This document shows positions 17,971-27,186 of a stretch of 61,547 nt of DNA, piece by piece. Position 1 is the stretch's first letter, and each line of letters opens with the position of its first letter. The notes beneath the pieces were generated by a model, which saw only the letters and a list, made by a program, of their open reading frames with translations, made no database searches and was not told the DNA's origin. A program made the translations under genes and the position numbers. Source of the stretch: Paludibacteraceae bacterium (GTDB taxonomy: Bacteria > Bacteroidota > Bacteroidia > Bacteroidales > Paludibacteraceae); assembly GCA_017478225.1 (NCBI GenBank), contig JAFVDX010000005.1, positions 1-61,547 on the forward strand, read 5' to 3'.

Positions 17971-19410
17971 TTATCTGAACTTATGCGTAAATCCTATGGA
18001 AATCAGTTCCTTAAACTGAATCTTGGCTCTTGTGTCATCAGGAAGTATTGCAGTAGTGTCATAGCGCGGATGAAGCATCACAAAAGTGGAAATATACCGA
18101 GTAATAATAAAATTACATGCTATTTCCCAATCTATCTCCACGCGTCTGTAATTGGTATATAAATAAAATTTGCTTGTAAGGTCGATTTCTCTTAATGGTT
18201 GCCAACTCCAATCCACTCTCAATGAGGAACCCACATCGTTTAATATCTTTTTACCTTCTTTTATTCCGTATGCAGTCTGACTGGCATGAACAGTATCGTT
18301 GGCATATACCATTTTGTATGTCAGAGGAGCAAAATATATCGACAAACCATCCACCGGCCTATAATCTAAACCTGTCGCTATATTGAGTTTAATAGGGGTC
18401 AATGGACCCGTCTTAATCTCTTTCGTGTTTGTTTTCCAAGTATTGAAAAAATGTGTCTCAAAATTTGCAGAAAAACTATATGATACTTTGTTAAAAATAC
18501 GATAGCCGAATTTGCTATATAACTTTAATATATCTTCGTTTGTATTCACCTTTCGCAGAGTGTCGCTGGTCGTGTTAAATCCTAATCTCCACTCCCCTGT
18601 ATTATCCCATGTGATACGATCTTTATCGTCATAATTTATGCTTCCTTGAAACATACCCAAAAGAGCAAACATACTGCTACCACCCTCATGCCAATTTTTT
18701 GTTACATAGTTTTGAGATAACTGAAGCATCAGAGTGCTCTCTTTTTTCCATGGGGAGTATTTCTCCCTTATAATTTTCCGCAAATATATACTATCCTCAT
18801 GCTCATCTTTTATTATGTATCTCTCTCTTGAATAATAGTCACTTACCTCTTTTTCATTAACAATTATATCTTTGACTATTTCAGGCTGAAATATATCGTC
18901 AAATAGTTCGGCATGATGAGTTGCTATATAAGTCCTCGCACACTGGCGAATAGTGCCAATATTTACATCGCTATCTCTCTTCGCGGTAAACGTCAGCCTT
19001 TTTGAAGGTATATATAGAAGTGGTTTTTGTGCCAAAGGATAAGTCTTCGACATACACTTGCCGTATTTGGCAATTCTTATAGAATCGGCATAACCGATAT
19101 GAAAAGGAAAGGCTGTTGTTGTGTCGGTCAATAAGCGAATATGTTCGATAGAATCATTTTGTAACTTCAATTCTCTGCTTTGCGCCTCTATCAGTTGAAG
19201 TAATAAATCGTCATTGCTTACCACCGTGGCAGAGTGGGCAGCATTAAATGTATCTTTATGTAAAATAGTCTGTTGCGCTATTGACACAACAGACATATAA
19301 CTAAATAGCAATAATATGATATATTTCTTTGTAAAAATAGTATAAGTGTTATTTGGTCTTTTGTTTCTTTTGGTTGGGTATTCCGTCAATGGGCGGGTTG
19401 CGGAATGCAT
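17971..19410 (-). CDS. DUF3078 outer-membrane protein
   Basis: The C-terminal 280 residues match DUF3078, a Bacteroidetes outer-membrane beta-barrel family (LQLSQNYVTKNWHEGGSSMF, NTGEWRLGFNTTSDTLRKVN, GLDYRPVDGLSIYFAP). Function is unknown. The start is uncertain. The ATG at 19410 lies 62 bp inside lgt and gives a 29-residue basic stretch before the hydrophobic core. The ATG at residue 39 is too late, inside the core. Codon 25, an ATT at 19338-19336, sits 10 nt after the lgt stop and would give an ideal signal peptide (M/I-F-T-K-K-Y-I-I-L-L-L). It follows lgt and cdsA on the same strand and probably shares their transcript. Confidence 0.82.
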   Translation of the reverse strand: MHSATRPLTEYPTKRNKRPNNTYTIFTKKYIILLLFSYMSVVSIAQQTILHKDTFNAAHSATVVSNDDLLLQLIEAQSRELKLQNDSIEHIRLLTDTTTAFPFHIGYADSIRIAKYGKCMSKTYPLAQKPLLYIPSKRLTFTAKRDSDVNIGTIRQCARTYIATHHAELFDDIFQPEIVKDIIVNEKEVSDYYSRERYIIKDEHEDSIYLRKIIREKYSPWKKESTLMLQLSQNYVTKNWHEGGSSMFALLGMFQGSINYDDKDRITWDNTGEWRLGFNTTSDTLRKVNTNEDILKLYSKFGYRIFNKVSYSFSANFETHFFNTWKTNTKEIKTGPLTPIKLNIATGLDYRPVDGLSIYFAPLTYKMVYANDTVHASQTAYGIKEGKKILNDVGSSLRVDWSWQPLREIDLTSKFYLYTNYRRVEIDWEIACNFIITRYISTFVMLHPRYDTTAILPDDTRAKIQFKELISIGFTHKFR

Positions 19411-20242
19411 TAACTATAAGCCAAATACCATATATAATAAATGGTATGCTCAATATTTGTCCCATATTCAGTATCATTGAGGATTCAAACGATTCTTGGT
19501 CTAATTTTATAAACTCCAAACAGAATCTTGTTACGAAAATTATCTCAAAAAACACTCCGAAAATAAGTCCAGGTCGGCGAGCCGCTCCCCAACGCCAATA
19601 CATAAGCATAGTAACAATAAAAGCCACTATACAATAGAGCATTTCATAAATTTGAGTCGGATGGCAGGGTAGGGTATCACCATTTCTGACGAACAAAAAT
19701 CCCCATGGCAAATCAGTAGGATTACCATATATTTCTGAATTCATCAGATTCCCAAAACGAATCAATGTGGCGGTTACGCAAATTCCTATCACCAAACGGT
19801 CGAATATCCAATTGATACCTGTGTGAAAATGGTGCCTATCAAGTAATATTCCCGCTGTTATAAGTCCTATTGCTCCACCATGCGAGGACAAACCGCCCTC
19901 CCAAATCTTCAGCAGTAAAAATGGATTTTCAATGTAGGGGTTCCTATAATTGATGTTCCAAGCAAATATCTGAATAGGCTCTAAACCTAAAGTACTTGCC
20001 TCGTGCCACTCATAAAACCAACAATGACCTAATCGGGCACCTATTATTACTCCCAACACCATGTAAGTAAATATCTTGTCCGGCCAGTCGGCAGGCGTCT
20101 TGTCGTGCTTGTATAACCATACCTGTATCAGATAGCACAAGTATATTCCTATCGCCCAAAGTATTCCATACCACCTAACCTCAAACGACCATAAAGAAAA
20201 CGCAACAGGATCAACATTCCATGTAATATAATCCAATATCAT
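19349..20242 (-). CDS. lgt: Prolipoprotein diacylglyceryl transferase
   Basis: The 297-residue integral membrane enzyme transfers diacylglyceryl from phosphatidylglycerol to the lipobox cysteine of prolipoproteins. Typical features are about seven membrane segments, the HGGAIG motif (H121), the Lgt signature TLIRFGNLMNSEIYG (R162) and CHPTQIYE near 193. It lies 26 bp after cdsA, so phospholipid supply and lipoprotein maturation genes are adjacent. The last 60 bp overlap the longest frame of the DUF3078 gene. Confidence 0.96.
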   Translation of the reverse strand: MILDYITWNVDPVAFSLWSFEVRWYGILWAIGIYLCYLIQVWLYKHDKTPADWPDKIFTYMVLGVIIGARLGHCWFYEWHEASTLGLEPIQIFAWNINYRNPYIENPFLLLKIWEGGLSSHGGAIGLITAGILLDRHHFHTGINWIFDRLVIGICVTATLIRFGNLMNSEIYGNPTDLPWGFLFVRNGDTLPCHPTQIYEMLYCIVAFIVTMLMYWRWGAARRPGLIFGVFFEIIFVTRFCLEFIKLDQESFESSMILNMGQILSIPFIIYGIWLIVNAFRNPPIDGIPNQKKQKTK

Positions 20243-20268
20243 ATAGAGATTTGTTTTTTGCTAATAAG

Positions 20269-21084
20269 TTAAAACAAAAGTAATAATACAACAAGTGCAG
20301 GAGTTGCAAGCAATACACTATCGAATCTATCTAACAAACCTCCATGCCCGGGTATTACATTGCCTGAATCTTTTATTCCTAATGTGCGTTTCATCAAACT
20401 CTCTTGCAAGTCGCCCAATGTGCCGAAAATAACAATGGTGAGCGACATTAGAATGCTTTGCAACCAATTGTAATTCAATCTGGTAAGGTGTAGCGGGTCT
20501 GAAAACAGCAGATAGCCAATAATTATAGCCACCACTGCGCCCCCTACAAAACCTTCCCATGATTTCTTTGGACTCACGCGCTCAAACATCTTATGCTTAC
20601 CTATCAGAGAACCTACACAATAGGCGCCCGTATCGTTGAGCCAAATTATGATAAAGAGTGATAGTAATAATGCGGCTGATTTTTGATACAAAAAGTTCAT
20701 CATAGCGAAAGGTAAGGCTATCATCACCTGACCGGCAAACAATATTCCCCAATTATGTATCGGGTCTTCTGCTTTCTTGAACAACTCTGCAACAATGGTT
20801 AGAATCAAAACTGTGCCATAAGTTGCTGCTAAATAGTAAGAAGCAGAAAAATATGTGGTGTTGCAAGTGATACTTATCCACGAAAACAACAACCAAGCCA
20901 GCACTACTCCACAAACAGTTAGCATAGAATCAGAATGATTGATTTTATGAAACTCTCTAACCGCAAATGCACTGATTATCAAAAATAAGAACTGAAAAAA
21001 ATAAGGGCGGAAAAATAATATACTACATATTATTAAAGCCACATATATTGCACCAAAAATAGTGCGTTTCACAAGATTATTCAT
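20269..21084 (-). CDS. cdsA: Phosphatidate cytidylyltransferase
   Basis: The 271-residue membrane enzyme makes CDP-diacylglycerol from CTP and phosphatidate. It has about eight transmembrane segments and the full family signature near the C-terminus: GDLQESLMKRTLGIKDSGN followed by IPGHGGLLDR (residues 224-253), including the K-D and H-G-G-x-x-D-R residues. It is the first gene of cdsA-lgt-DUF3078. Its leader, about 150 nt long, starts with copy R1 of the four-copy leader element, directly below a consensus promoter, so cdsA is a candidate for control by that element. The ftsH gene often found upstream of cdsA in Bacteroidetes is absent here. Confidence 0.96.
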   Translation of the reverse strand: MNNLVKRTIFGAIYVALIICSILFFRPYFFQFLFLIISAFAVREFHKINHSDSMLTVCGVVLAWLLFSWISITCNTTYFSASYYLAATYGTVLILTIVAELFKKAEDPIHNWGILFAGQVMIALPFAMMNFLYQKSAALLLSLFIIIWLNDTGAYCVGSLIGKHKMFERVSPKKSWEGFVGGAVVAIIIGYLLFSDPLHLTRLNYNWLQSILMSLTIVIFGTLGDLQESLMKRTLGIKDSGNVIPGHGGLLDRFDSVLLATPALVVLLLLF

Positions 21085-21149
21085 TTGTTTATGTTGATTA
21101 TAATGATTTCTTTATTGTAACTTTTATAACTTTTCATGACTTTTTGCGA

Positions 21150-21238
21150 CTTCTATATAACAAATCTGTTATTACATGTTTTTGTTTTGGTTGCGGGCGA
21201 GGACCGGCAAGCCTACCGCGTTCCTAAATGATGGCTGC
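21150..21238 (-). repeat. Leader element copy R1 (upstream of cdsA)
   Basis: First of four nearly identical copies of a roughly 90-nt element. On the minus strand it reads from GCAGCCATC at the predicted transcription start, through a GC-rich core (GCGGTAGGC ... GCCCGC), an A-rich stretch, the start-stop pair ATGTAA, and an ATAACA/TGTTAT hairpin to TATAGAAGTCG. R1 has one extra A (ATTTAGGAACG). It occupies the first part of the cdsA leader. Confidence 0.92.
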
Positions 21239-21268
21239 AAAGTTATGACTTTTCTTTCATATTGCCAA
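21238..21268 (-). promoter_or_regulatory. Promoter at element R1, for cdsA
   Basis: Minus-strand -7 box TAACTTTG (21245-21238) with TTG 20 nt upstream (21268-21266). The element R1 begins right at the expected transcription start, so it would be the 5' end of the cdsA mRNA. Confidence 0.78.
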
Positions 21269-21287
21269 CTCTTATCTTCCGTTACTT

Positions 21288-21419
21288 TTCTAAGTCCTCT
21301 AATACATCCATGTGTCTAAGTTTTCTAAGTTAGCGTAGAGTTATATGTCCTCTAAGATAGCGCAGAGTCCTAAGTTCTCTAAGTCTTCTAAGATAGTGCA
21401 GCGTTCTTAAACCTCTAAA
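21288..21419. repeat. Degenerate TCTAAG-rich intergenic repeat
   Basis: A low-complexity stretch built from variants of TCTAAG and AAGTTCTCTAAG. A longer variant, TCTAAGATAGCGCAGAG, recurs at 21324, 21351 and 21387. It lies between tRNA-Gln and the R1 promoter. No coding or regulatory role is apparent. Confidence 0.6.
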
Positions 21420-21457
21420 AACAAGAAGAGCCTTAAATCTTAAGACCCTTCTTTAAG

Positions 21458-21528
21458 TTGCTTAGCCAGGACTCGAACCCAGACAGACAGAACCAGAATC
21501 TGTAGTGCTACCATTACACCACTAAGCA
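21458..21528 (-). tRNA. tRNA-Gln (anticodon CTG)
   Basis: Cloverleaf on the minus strand: acceptor stem TGCTTAG/CTAAGCA, anticodon stem ACAGA/TCTGT enclosing the loop TTCTGGT with anticodon CTG, and a T-arm containing GGTTCGAGTCC. CCA is not encoded. It has its own consensus promoter about 40 nt upstream. Confidence 0.93.
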
Positions 21529-21570
21529 ATTTTATAAAAAGAACGCATAACTCTTTCTCAATAGCGGCTG

Positions 21571-21601
21571 CAAAGGTACGGCAACTTTTTTAATTGTGCA
21601 A
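21571..21601 (-). promoter_or_regulatory. Promoter of tRNA-Gln
   Basis: Minus-strand TACCTTTG (21578-21571) with TTG exactly 20 nt upstream (21601-21599). It is divergent from the promoter of the 1333-residue protein. Confidence 0.8.
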
Positions 21602-21636
21602 TATTTTAAGAAAAAAAGTTTTAAAAAAATCAGTTT

Positions 21637-21667
21637 TTGTGTATATGAAAACTATATTGTATCTTTG
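21637..21667 (+). promoter_or_regulatory. Promoter of the 1333-residue protein gene
   Basis: TTG at 21637-21639, 20 nt spacer, TATCTTTG at 21660-21667. The predicted leader is only about 20 nt long before the ATG at 21692. Confidence 0.82.
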
Positions 21668-21691
21668 CACGCAATTCATTAATAAATACCT

Positions 21692-24600
21692 ATGAAGCAT
21701 TTTTTCGTTTCTTTGATGCTACTAGTCAGTAGTATTCCCCTATTTGCGTTCAATGAGGCTATGACCTTAAGAGGCGCTATCACTCCTGTGGGAGATGTTT
21801 ACACCGTAAGTACAGCAGAAGATTTGGTTTGGGTGGCTGAGGCTTCCCAATACATGTCTTTTGAAGGTAAAACAATTCAGTTGTCCGCAAACTTAGATTT
21901 GTCAGGAATCTTGTGGAAAGTGACAATAGGCAAAGAAGATATGCCGTTTCAAGGCCTTTTTGATGGTCAGTGTCACGCCATTTCTAATCTCGAAGTAAAA
22001 GCCCTTTCCGACGATAGAACTAAAGACTTCGGCCTATTTGGATATATAGGTCCTAAGGGTGTTGTGCAAGACATGGCTATTGCAAGCGGTAGTGTGTTCG
22101 AGAAAAATGTAAATTATGTAGGCTCTTTTGCAGGACGCAACGAGGGTACTATTCAGCGTTGCTTCAATCATGCTCGTGTTACGGCCGAAACAAGTAATTA
22201 TGTAGGAGGCCTTGTTGGCGAAAACAAAGGACTGATTGACCATTGCTACAATATGGGTATTATAATGCTCGCAGGTAATTATTCAGGCTGTATTACAGGC
22301 TCTAATGATGGTACGGTGAGCAATAGTTATACAGCATCTACTATCGTGGCTTGCACTGGTATGAAAGGTGCCGTAACTGGTAAAAATACAGGTACATGGG
22401 AAAATGTGCTGTTCGACCAACAAATGGGCTTGAGCAACGCTATAGGCGAGACTAATCTTACCGGCGTTACTAATGTGGCTTATACACTTGGCAATCCGTT
22501 GTGGGCTGAATTTGCTAAAAATGACGATGGGTGGTATGTTGATATAAATAGTTATTACCCACAGTTGGCATGTTTCCACAACAATATGTCTGATTTATCT
22601 TTAGCAAGTGCCGCTATAGTAAATCTCGGCGTAAATGGTGTTTCTGCACAGCAAATAGCAAGTGAGGTGGAAAAAGACTTTAAAGTGCTTACAGCCGGTG
22701 GCGTGAGTTGGACCAAAGAAGGAGATGATGACAACAAGATGATTACTCTCACCGGACAAGATGCCAAACTTAATCGTCCATGTGATGCAACGGGTATTTA
22801 TATGGTGTCTCATAAAGGCTCTTGGTGGAAAGAAATGTATATCTCTCTTAAAGGTTATAAGCCGTTTGACGCTCGTTCTGCTATAGGCCTGGCAGGAAAT
22901 ATATGTCTTGGGGATATTATTACTTATCAAGGCGAAAAAATTAAAATTTATGGTGGTCCTGATGGCGGAAAAGACGATAAGAAAGACGAAACAAAAGACG
23001 ATTGGATGCCTTATTATTATATGGTAAATGCCTTCAAAATGATTGACGCCAATAACGATGAGGTCTATGAAGATTCTGTTCAGGTAATTACAGATGAAGA
23101 AATTAAAGGCGATAAGGCATTCCAAGCCTCCTATTATCAGCCAACAGAGCCTGGTATATATCGATTCTATCTGAAAGCACACGATAGTCAATGCCAATTG
23201 GATTGGGTTGATGCCAAAGGCTATTGTGACGCCATTGTCAGAGATGAATTTAACGCAGGTGCCATCGATGGCACTCCTGATACTATTTGGGGCGGACTGC
23301 CAAAGACAATTACTATATCACAGTTGGAGCCTGTTTCAGGCGGACAAGAACCTTATTCTTATTTATGGTGGGAAGTAGGAACGCGTGCCACAGCAATAAG
23401 CGGTGAAGGCTCCACAATCAGTAGGGAATTTCTAACTCCTGGAAGATATACTCTTTTGAGAGAAGCAAAAGATATGTTGTGCGAAACAGAGTTTTATAAA
23501 GAAGGCAAGTATGACGAAAATCTGAAAAATGATAACAAATGCTCACGAGGCGAAAAGAGAGTAGTAGTATATGACGATATTTACCCCGGTTCTATCCAAA
23601 CTTACAACGATATGCGTTGCGGTACTACTCAAACCGACGAGATTCGCCAAGATGACAAACCAACCGGTGGTACTCCTCAACTCTCTGACGGTGATTACAC
23701 CTTCCGTTGGACATGCAATGGGGAAGTCGTTCAGGGAGCCAATGCCGCTACACTCTCGCTTGCGGGACTTACATTTGAAAAAGGTAAGACTTATACTTTC
23801 CGACGCGAAGTGTCTGATAGTTCTGGTCATTTCCCATGGCAACAGTCGCAAGGAGAATACACAATAGGTATTATTGAGGAATTTATAGTAGGTCAGATTG
23901 ATGCCGCTGTAGATACTATTTATGGCAATCTGCCGCAAAGCCGTACCATTACTGAGGTTGTTCCTGTTTCTGGCGGACAAGGAGAATATGAATATAGGTG
24001 GAAAGTCAATAATAATATTATTGCAGGTGAAACGAATAATACACTTACCATAAACTTTACTAACCCCGGCACTTATTCCTATACTCGTGAAGTAAAAGAT
24101 GAGTTCTGCTCTACCGACTACACTCAATCTGTGGGTATAAAGAATTTCTATGTATTTAATGTTCTCAATGCAGGTAAGATAAATGATAAGCAAGACAATA
24201 AAACATGTGAGCCTAACCCTGCTATAACTATCGGACAAACTCAGGCACCCAAAGATGGTAGCAAACCTTATAGTTATCGTTGGTATTGCAATAACAAACT
24301 CGTTGAAGGTGCCAATGCACCTACGCTTAGCCTCGCATCACTCAATCTGCCGGCTGGTGCCGATTATACTTTCTATCGCGAAGTGAAAGATAGTTACAGC
24401 AAATCTGCTTGGACCAAGTCGGAGGGTGAGTATAAAATCCATATTTATCATCCTTTCACACCCGGTGCAATCAAATCTCTTGAAGACAGCAAATGTGTAG
24501 ATAAGAAAGAAGACGCAACTCTAACATTTACTCTTGCTGAGCAAACTGCCGCATCTGGAGACGAACAAATCAACTATCGTTGGAAACTATACGCAGAAAA

Positions 24601-25693
24601 TGGTGGAAAGCGTCAGGAAATAAAAACTTATACTTCAGAAGAAATACCTGCCAGCGGAGGCAACTATGTGTTCAATCTTACAGATTTCCCCACATTGAAC
24701 ATACCATCATCTCTTGTCTTGGTGCGTGAAGTGCAAAACCCTGTTTGCTCTGCTCAATGGGAACCATCCGAAGGAGAAGTTAAGTTTATGTTTGGTAGAA
24801 ACTCATATAAGCAAGAAACCATTACCCCATGCAAAATCGACCTGCCGTATAAATATACTTACAAGTTTATGGATGGTCATGAAGAAGTACATGAATTTAC
24901 AGCCGACAATGAGACCTATACTTTTGACGAAGGTTCAGTAACTGGTTGCAAAGATGCAACGGTGGTTACATGCAAAATTATTCCTGCTCCAGAAGTTGAG
25001 GTGAACAATTTGGGTAATATATGCCAAGATGAGACCACAATCACAATTCCTATCAAGATAAATAGCGGTCGCCCGAGCCAATACAGAGTGTTCTTTGATG
25101 ATGACCTGAAGGCATTAGGATTGGAGGATTATGAGGCTCAACTCTTCTCACCAACAGAAGTAGTTATCAATACAGGAGCATTGCCAATGCAAGAATTTGC
25201 AATAGGTTTGCAATTCTATGAGTATGGAGTTGCTAATTCTTGTCCTACTGCTATTGATAGTGTTCATTTCAATATCAACCTCGCAGGATTTGTATATCAG
25301 AAATGGAACGATATATTGTATGTTGACAACAACCCTGGAAATGGCCGTCCTACTGCAGAAGGTGACCTTCGCTTCGTTGGTTTCCAATGGTATAAAGACG
25401 GACAACCTATCGAAGGTGCTACAAGTCAGTATTATCAAGAAGAGTTCGGACTGAATGGTGTTTATTATGTAATTCTTACCGACGAAGACGGAAATGTGTA
25501 TCGCTCATGTGATATAGAAGCCCGTCCGGGAATGGGACTTACCGAAGTAGAAATCGATTGGAATGACGCCGCAACAGAGATATACACAATAACAGGTGTT
25601 AAATTAAATAAACTACCTGATACACAAGGCGTATATGTGGTTAGATACAATGCCGCTGGCAAAACAATAACTCGTAAAATAACTGTAAAATAA
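21692..25693 (+). CDS. Large secreted repeat protein with GLUG-like region and T9SS-type tail
   Basis: The 1333-residue protein has a signal peptide (MKHFFVSLMLLVSSIPLFAF). Residues about 95-230 carry GLUG-like repeats (VGSFAGRNEGTIQRCFN, VGGLVGENKGLIDHCYN). From about 515 to 1040 there are five Ig/PKD-like modules of roughly 95 residues, each opening like AGAIDGTPDTI and containing Y-x-Y-R/L-W and REVKD-type segments; modules 2 and 4 share the phrase GANA-TLSLA. A later module has GFQWYKDGQPIEGA. The last 45 residues (TEIYTITGVKLNKLPDTQGVYVVR) resemble a T9SS sorting tail. It is probably a cell-surface adhesin or matrix protein. It is followed at 13 bp by an OmpA-type gene, so the two are likely co-expressed. 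Confidence 0.85.
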   Translation: MKHFFVSLMLLVSSIPLFAFNEAMTLRGAITPVGDVYTVSTAEDLVWVAEASQYMSFEGKTIQLSANLDLSGILWKVTIGKEDMPFQGLFDGQCHAISNLEVKALSDDRTKDFGLFGYIGPKGVVQDMAIASGSVFEKNVNYVGSFAGRNEGTIQRCFNHARVTAETSNYVGGLVGENKGLIDHCYNMGIIMLAGNYSGCITGSNDGTVSNSYTASTIVACTGMKGAVTGKNTGTWENVLFDQQMGLSNAIGETNLTGVTNVAYTLGNPLWAEFAKNDDGWYVDINSYYPQLACFHNNMSDLSLASAAIVNLGVNGVSAQQIASEVEKDFKVLTAGGVSWTKEGDDDNKMITLTGQDAKLNRPCDATGIYMVSHKGSWWKEMYISLKGYKPFDARSAIGLAGNICLGDIITYQGEKIKIYGGPDGGKDDKKDETKDDWMPYYYMVNAFKMIDANNDEVYEDSVQVITDEEIKGDKAFQASYYQPTEPGIYRFYLKAHDSQCQLDWVDAKGYCDAIVRDEFNAGAIDGTPDTIWGGLPKTITISQLEPVSGGQEPYSYLWWEVGTRATAISGEGSTISREFLTPGRYTLLREAKDMLCETEFYKEGKYDENLKNDNKCSRGEKRVVVYDDIYPGSIQTYNDMRCGTTQTDEIRQDDKPTGGTPQLSDGDYTFRWTCNGEVVQGANAATLSLAGLTFEKGKTYTFRREVSDSSGHFPWQQSQGEYTIGIIEEFIVGQIDAAVDTIYGNLPQSRTITEVVPVSGGQGEYEYRWKVNNNIIAGETNNTLTINFTNPGTYSYTREVKDEFCSTDYTQSVGIKNFYVFNVLNAGKINDKQDNKTCEPNPAITIGQTQAPKDGSKPYSYRWYCNNKLVEGANAPTLSLASLNLPAGADYTFYREVKDSYSKSAWTKSEGEYKIHIYHPFTPGAIKSLEDSKCVDKKEDATLTFTLAEQTAASGDEQINYRWKLYAENGGKRQEIKTYTSEEIPASGGNYVFNLTDFPTLNIPSSLVLVREVQNPVCSAQWEPSEGEVKFMFGRNSYKQETITPCKIDLPYKYTYKFMDGHEEVHEFTADNETYTFDEGSVTGCKDATVVTCKIIPAPEVEVNNLGNICQDETTITIPIKINSGRPSQYRVFFDDDLKALGLEDYEAQLFSPTEVVINTGALPMQEFAIGLQFYEYGVANSCPTAIDSVHFNINLAGFVYQKWNDILYVDNNPGNGRPTAEGDLRFVGFQWYKDGQPIEGATSQYYQEEFGLNGVYYVILTDEDGNVYRSCDIEARPGMGLTEVEIDWNDAATEIYTITGVKLNKLPDTQGVYVVRYNAAGKTITRKITVK

Positions 25694-25706
25694 GGAGGGC
25701 AAGGAA

Positions 25707-27182
25707 ATGAAAAGACAAACATTGATAGTATTATTCACTATTTGCTCCCTCTTGGTAGCACCATATATCGAAGCCCAACAGAAAACTACGACCAAAAAAC
25801 GCCGTAAAGTGGAGAAATTCGAAAAAGGACATCAACTAAGCGGTTCACTTGGTGTTGGTGTAAGTGGTTTAGGATATAACATCTATGGAGGAACTACAAG
25901 TTTGGGCATACCTTCAATTACACCCACTTTCGAGTATGCATATTATTTCAATAAATATGTAGGTTTAGGTACAGGACTGAGTTTTACTAATTACTTTACT
26001 CGTGCGAAACTTACTGATCCCATCCTATATAAGGGTATGACTGATTATCAAGGTGATGTTTTCAACCATCAAGCCACACCTAACGACTGGCATGAAGTTC
26101 AGAGTATCTATCAATTGGAAGTGCCTGCATTACTCCATATCAAAGCCAAACCCAAAAAGGTTGGTTTCCACATGGCTCTCGGTGTGAAATTAGGTGTACC
26201 TATTGCTCAGACATATAATCATAACAAAGGAACAGTCTCCCATTCTGCTTATTATCCGCAATGGGATATGACACTTGAGAATGTGCCAGGGCATTTTGGA
26301 GAAGATCCGCTCAGAAAACAAAAAGGTAGTATCCAACATGCAACCAAAGTAAACTGTATGGGATATGCCGAATTGGGTATGCTCATTGAAGTGCAGAAGA
26401 AAATGGATCTCAATATAGGCGTTTATGGACAATATTGCGTCAACAATGCGCTCAAAGTAAATAAAGACAATGAAAACAACTCCAGTAAGGCCACTCGCCA
26501 ACCATTAGGCTTCGCTACCGAAGAAAATGGCTATGGCTCATTTATGAATAAATATAATGGTATTATCGGTACTACCTCTGCAGGAGCAGAAATGCATCCG
26601 TGGTCTGCCGGTATTAAAATTGGTATCAATTACTGGAAAGTGATGTCGGAAAAAGAAAAGAAGAAAAAAGCAAAACAATTGGCAAAGAAATGGAAAGATT
26701 ACCTGCCTGTTGAGATGAAAACACTTATTGACACTATATATATCGAAACAGTTGTACACGACACAATTTTCGATTGTCCTGATATTGATACATATATTCA
26801 GCAGAAAACCACAGAAGCCCATCAACAACTCGATGAGATGCTTTCTGAGTCGGTTATTTGGTTCAATTTCGATGATTATACACCTATCCTTGAACCTGCG
26901 TATATCCTTGACTCTGTGGCAAACATGTTGAAGAAACACCCGAATATCATGCTTCATATCAATGGTCATGCTTGCAATATCGGAACCGATCAGTATAACC
27001 AGAAGTTGGCAATGAAACGAGCACAAGCAGTCGCTGCCATGCTTAGGAAAAAAGGCGTAAGAAAAGATCAAATGGAAGTACGCTCATTCGGAGCAACTGA
27101 ACCATTTAAATATAACAAAGAACATCAACTTGAAAAAGATCGTCGAGTTGAAATAATTCCTGAAATTATAGAAAAAGAGTAG
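25707..27182 (+). CDS. OmpA-family outer-membrane protein
   Basis: The 491-residue protein has a signal peptide ending IEAQQ, an N-terminal region of about 300 residues with beta-barrel-like strands, then a lysine-rich linker (KEKKKKAKQLAKK). The C-terminal OmpA-like peptidoglycan-binding domain starts at about 390 (MLHINGHACNIGTDQYNQKL, AMKRAQAVAAML, DRRVEIIPE). It would anchor the outer membrane to the cell wall. The gene follows the large repeat protein by 13 bp and precedes the GH3-family gene by 4 bp, so all three appear to form one unit. It might help hold or assemble the upstream secreted protein; that is inference. Confidence 0.88.
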   Translation: MKRQTLIVLFTICSLLVAPYIEAQQKTTTKKRRKVEKFEKGHQLSGSLGVGVSGLGYNIYGGTTSLGIPSITPTFEYAYYFNKYVGLGTGLSFTNYFTRAKLTDPILYKGMTDYQGDVFNHQATPNDWHEVQSIYQLEVPALLHIKAKPKKVGFHMALGVKLGVPIAQTYNHNKGTVSHSAYYPQWDMTLENVPGHFGEDPLRKQKGSIQHATKVNCMGYAELGMLIEVQKKMDLNIGVYGQYCVNNALKVNKDNENNSSKATRQPLGFATEENGYGSFMNKYNGIIGTTSAGAEMHPWSAGIKIGINYWKVMSEKEKKKKAKQLAKKWKDYLPVEMKTLIDTIYIETVVHDTIFDCPDIDTYIQQKTTEAHQQLDEMLSESVIWFNFDDYTPILEPAYILDSVANMLKKHPNIMLHINGHACNIGTDQYNQKLAMKRAQAVAAMLRKKGVRKDQMEVRSFGATEPFKYNKEHQLEKDRRVEIIPEIIEKE

Positions 27183-27186
27183 AACT

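Noticed and set aside
22601..23197. 198-residue minus-strand open frame inside the large repeat protein gene
   Set aside because: It is antisense to a convincing secreted protein with repeats, has unusual Ile/Phe/His-rich composition and no promoter or domain.
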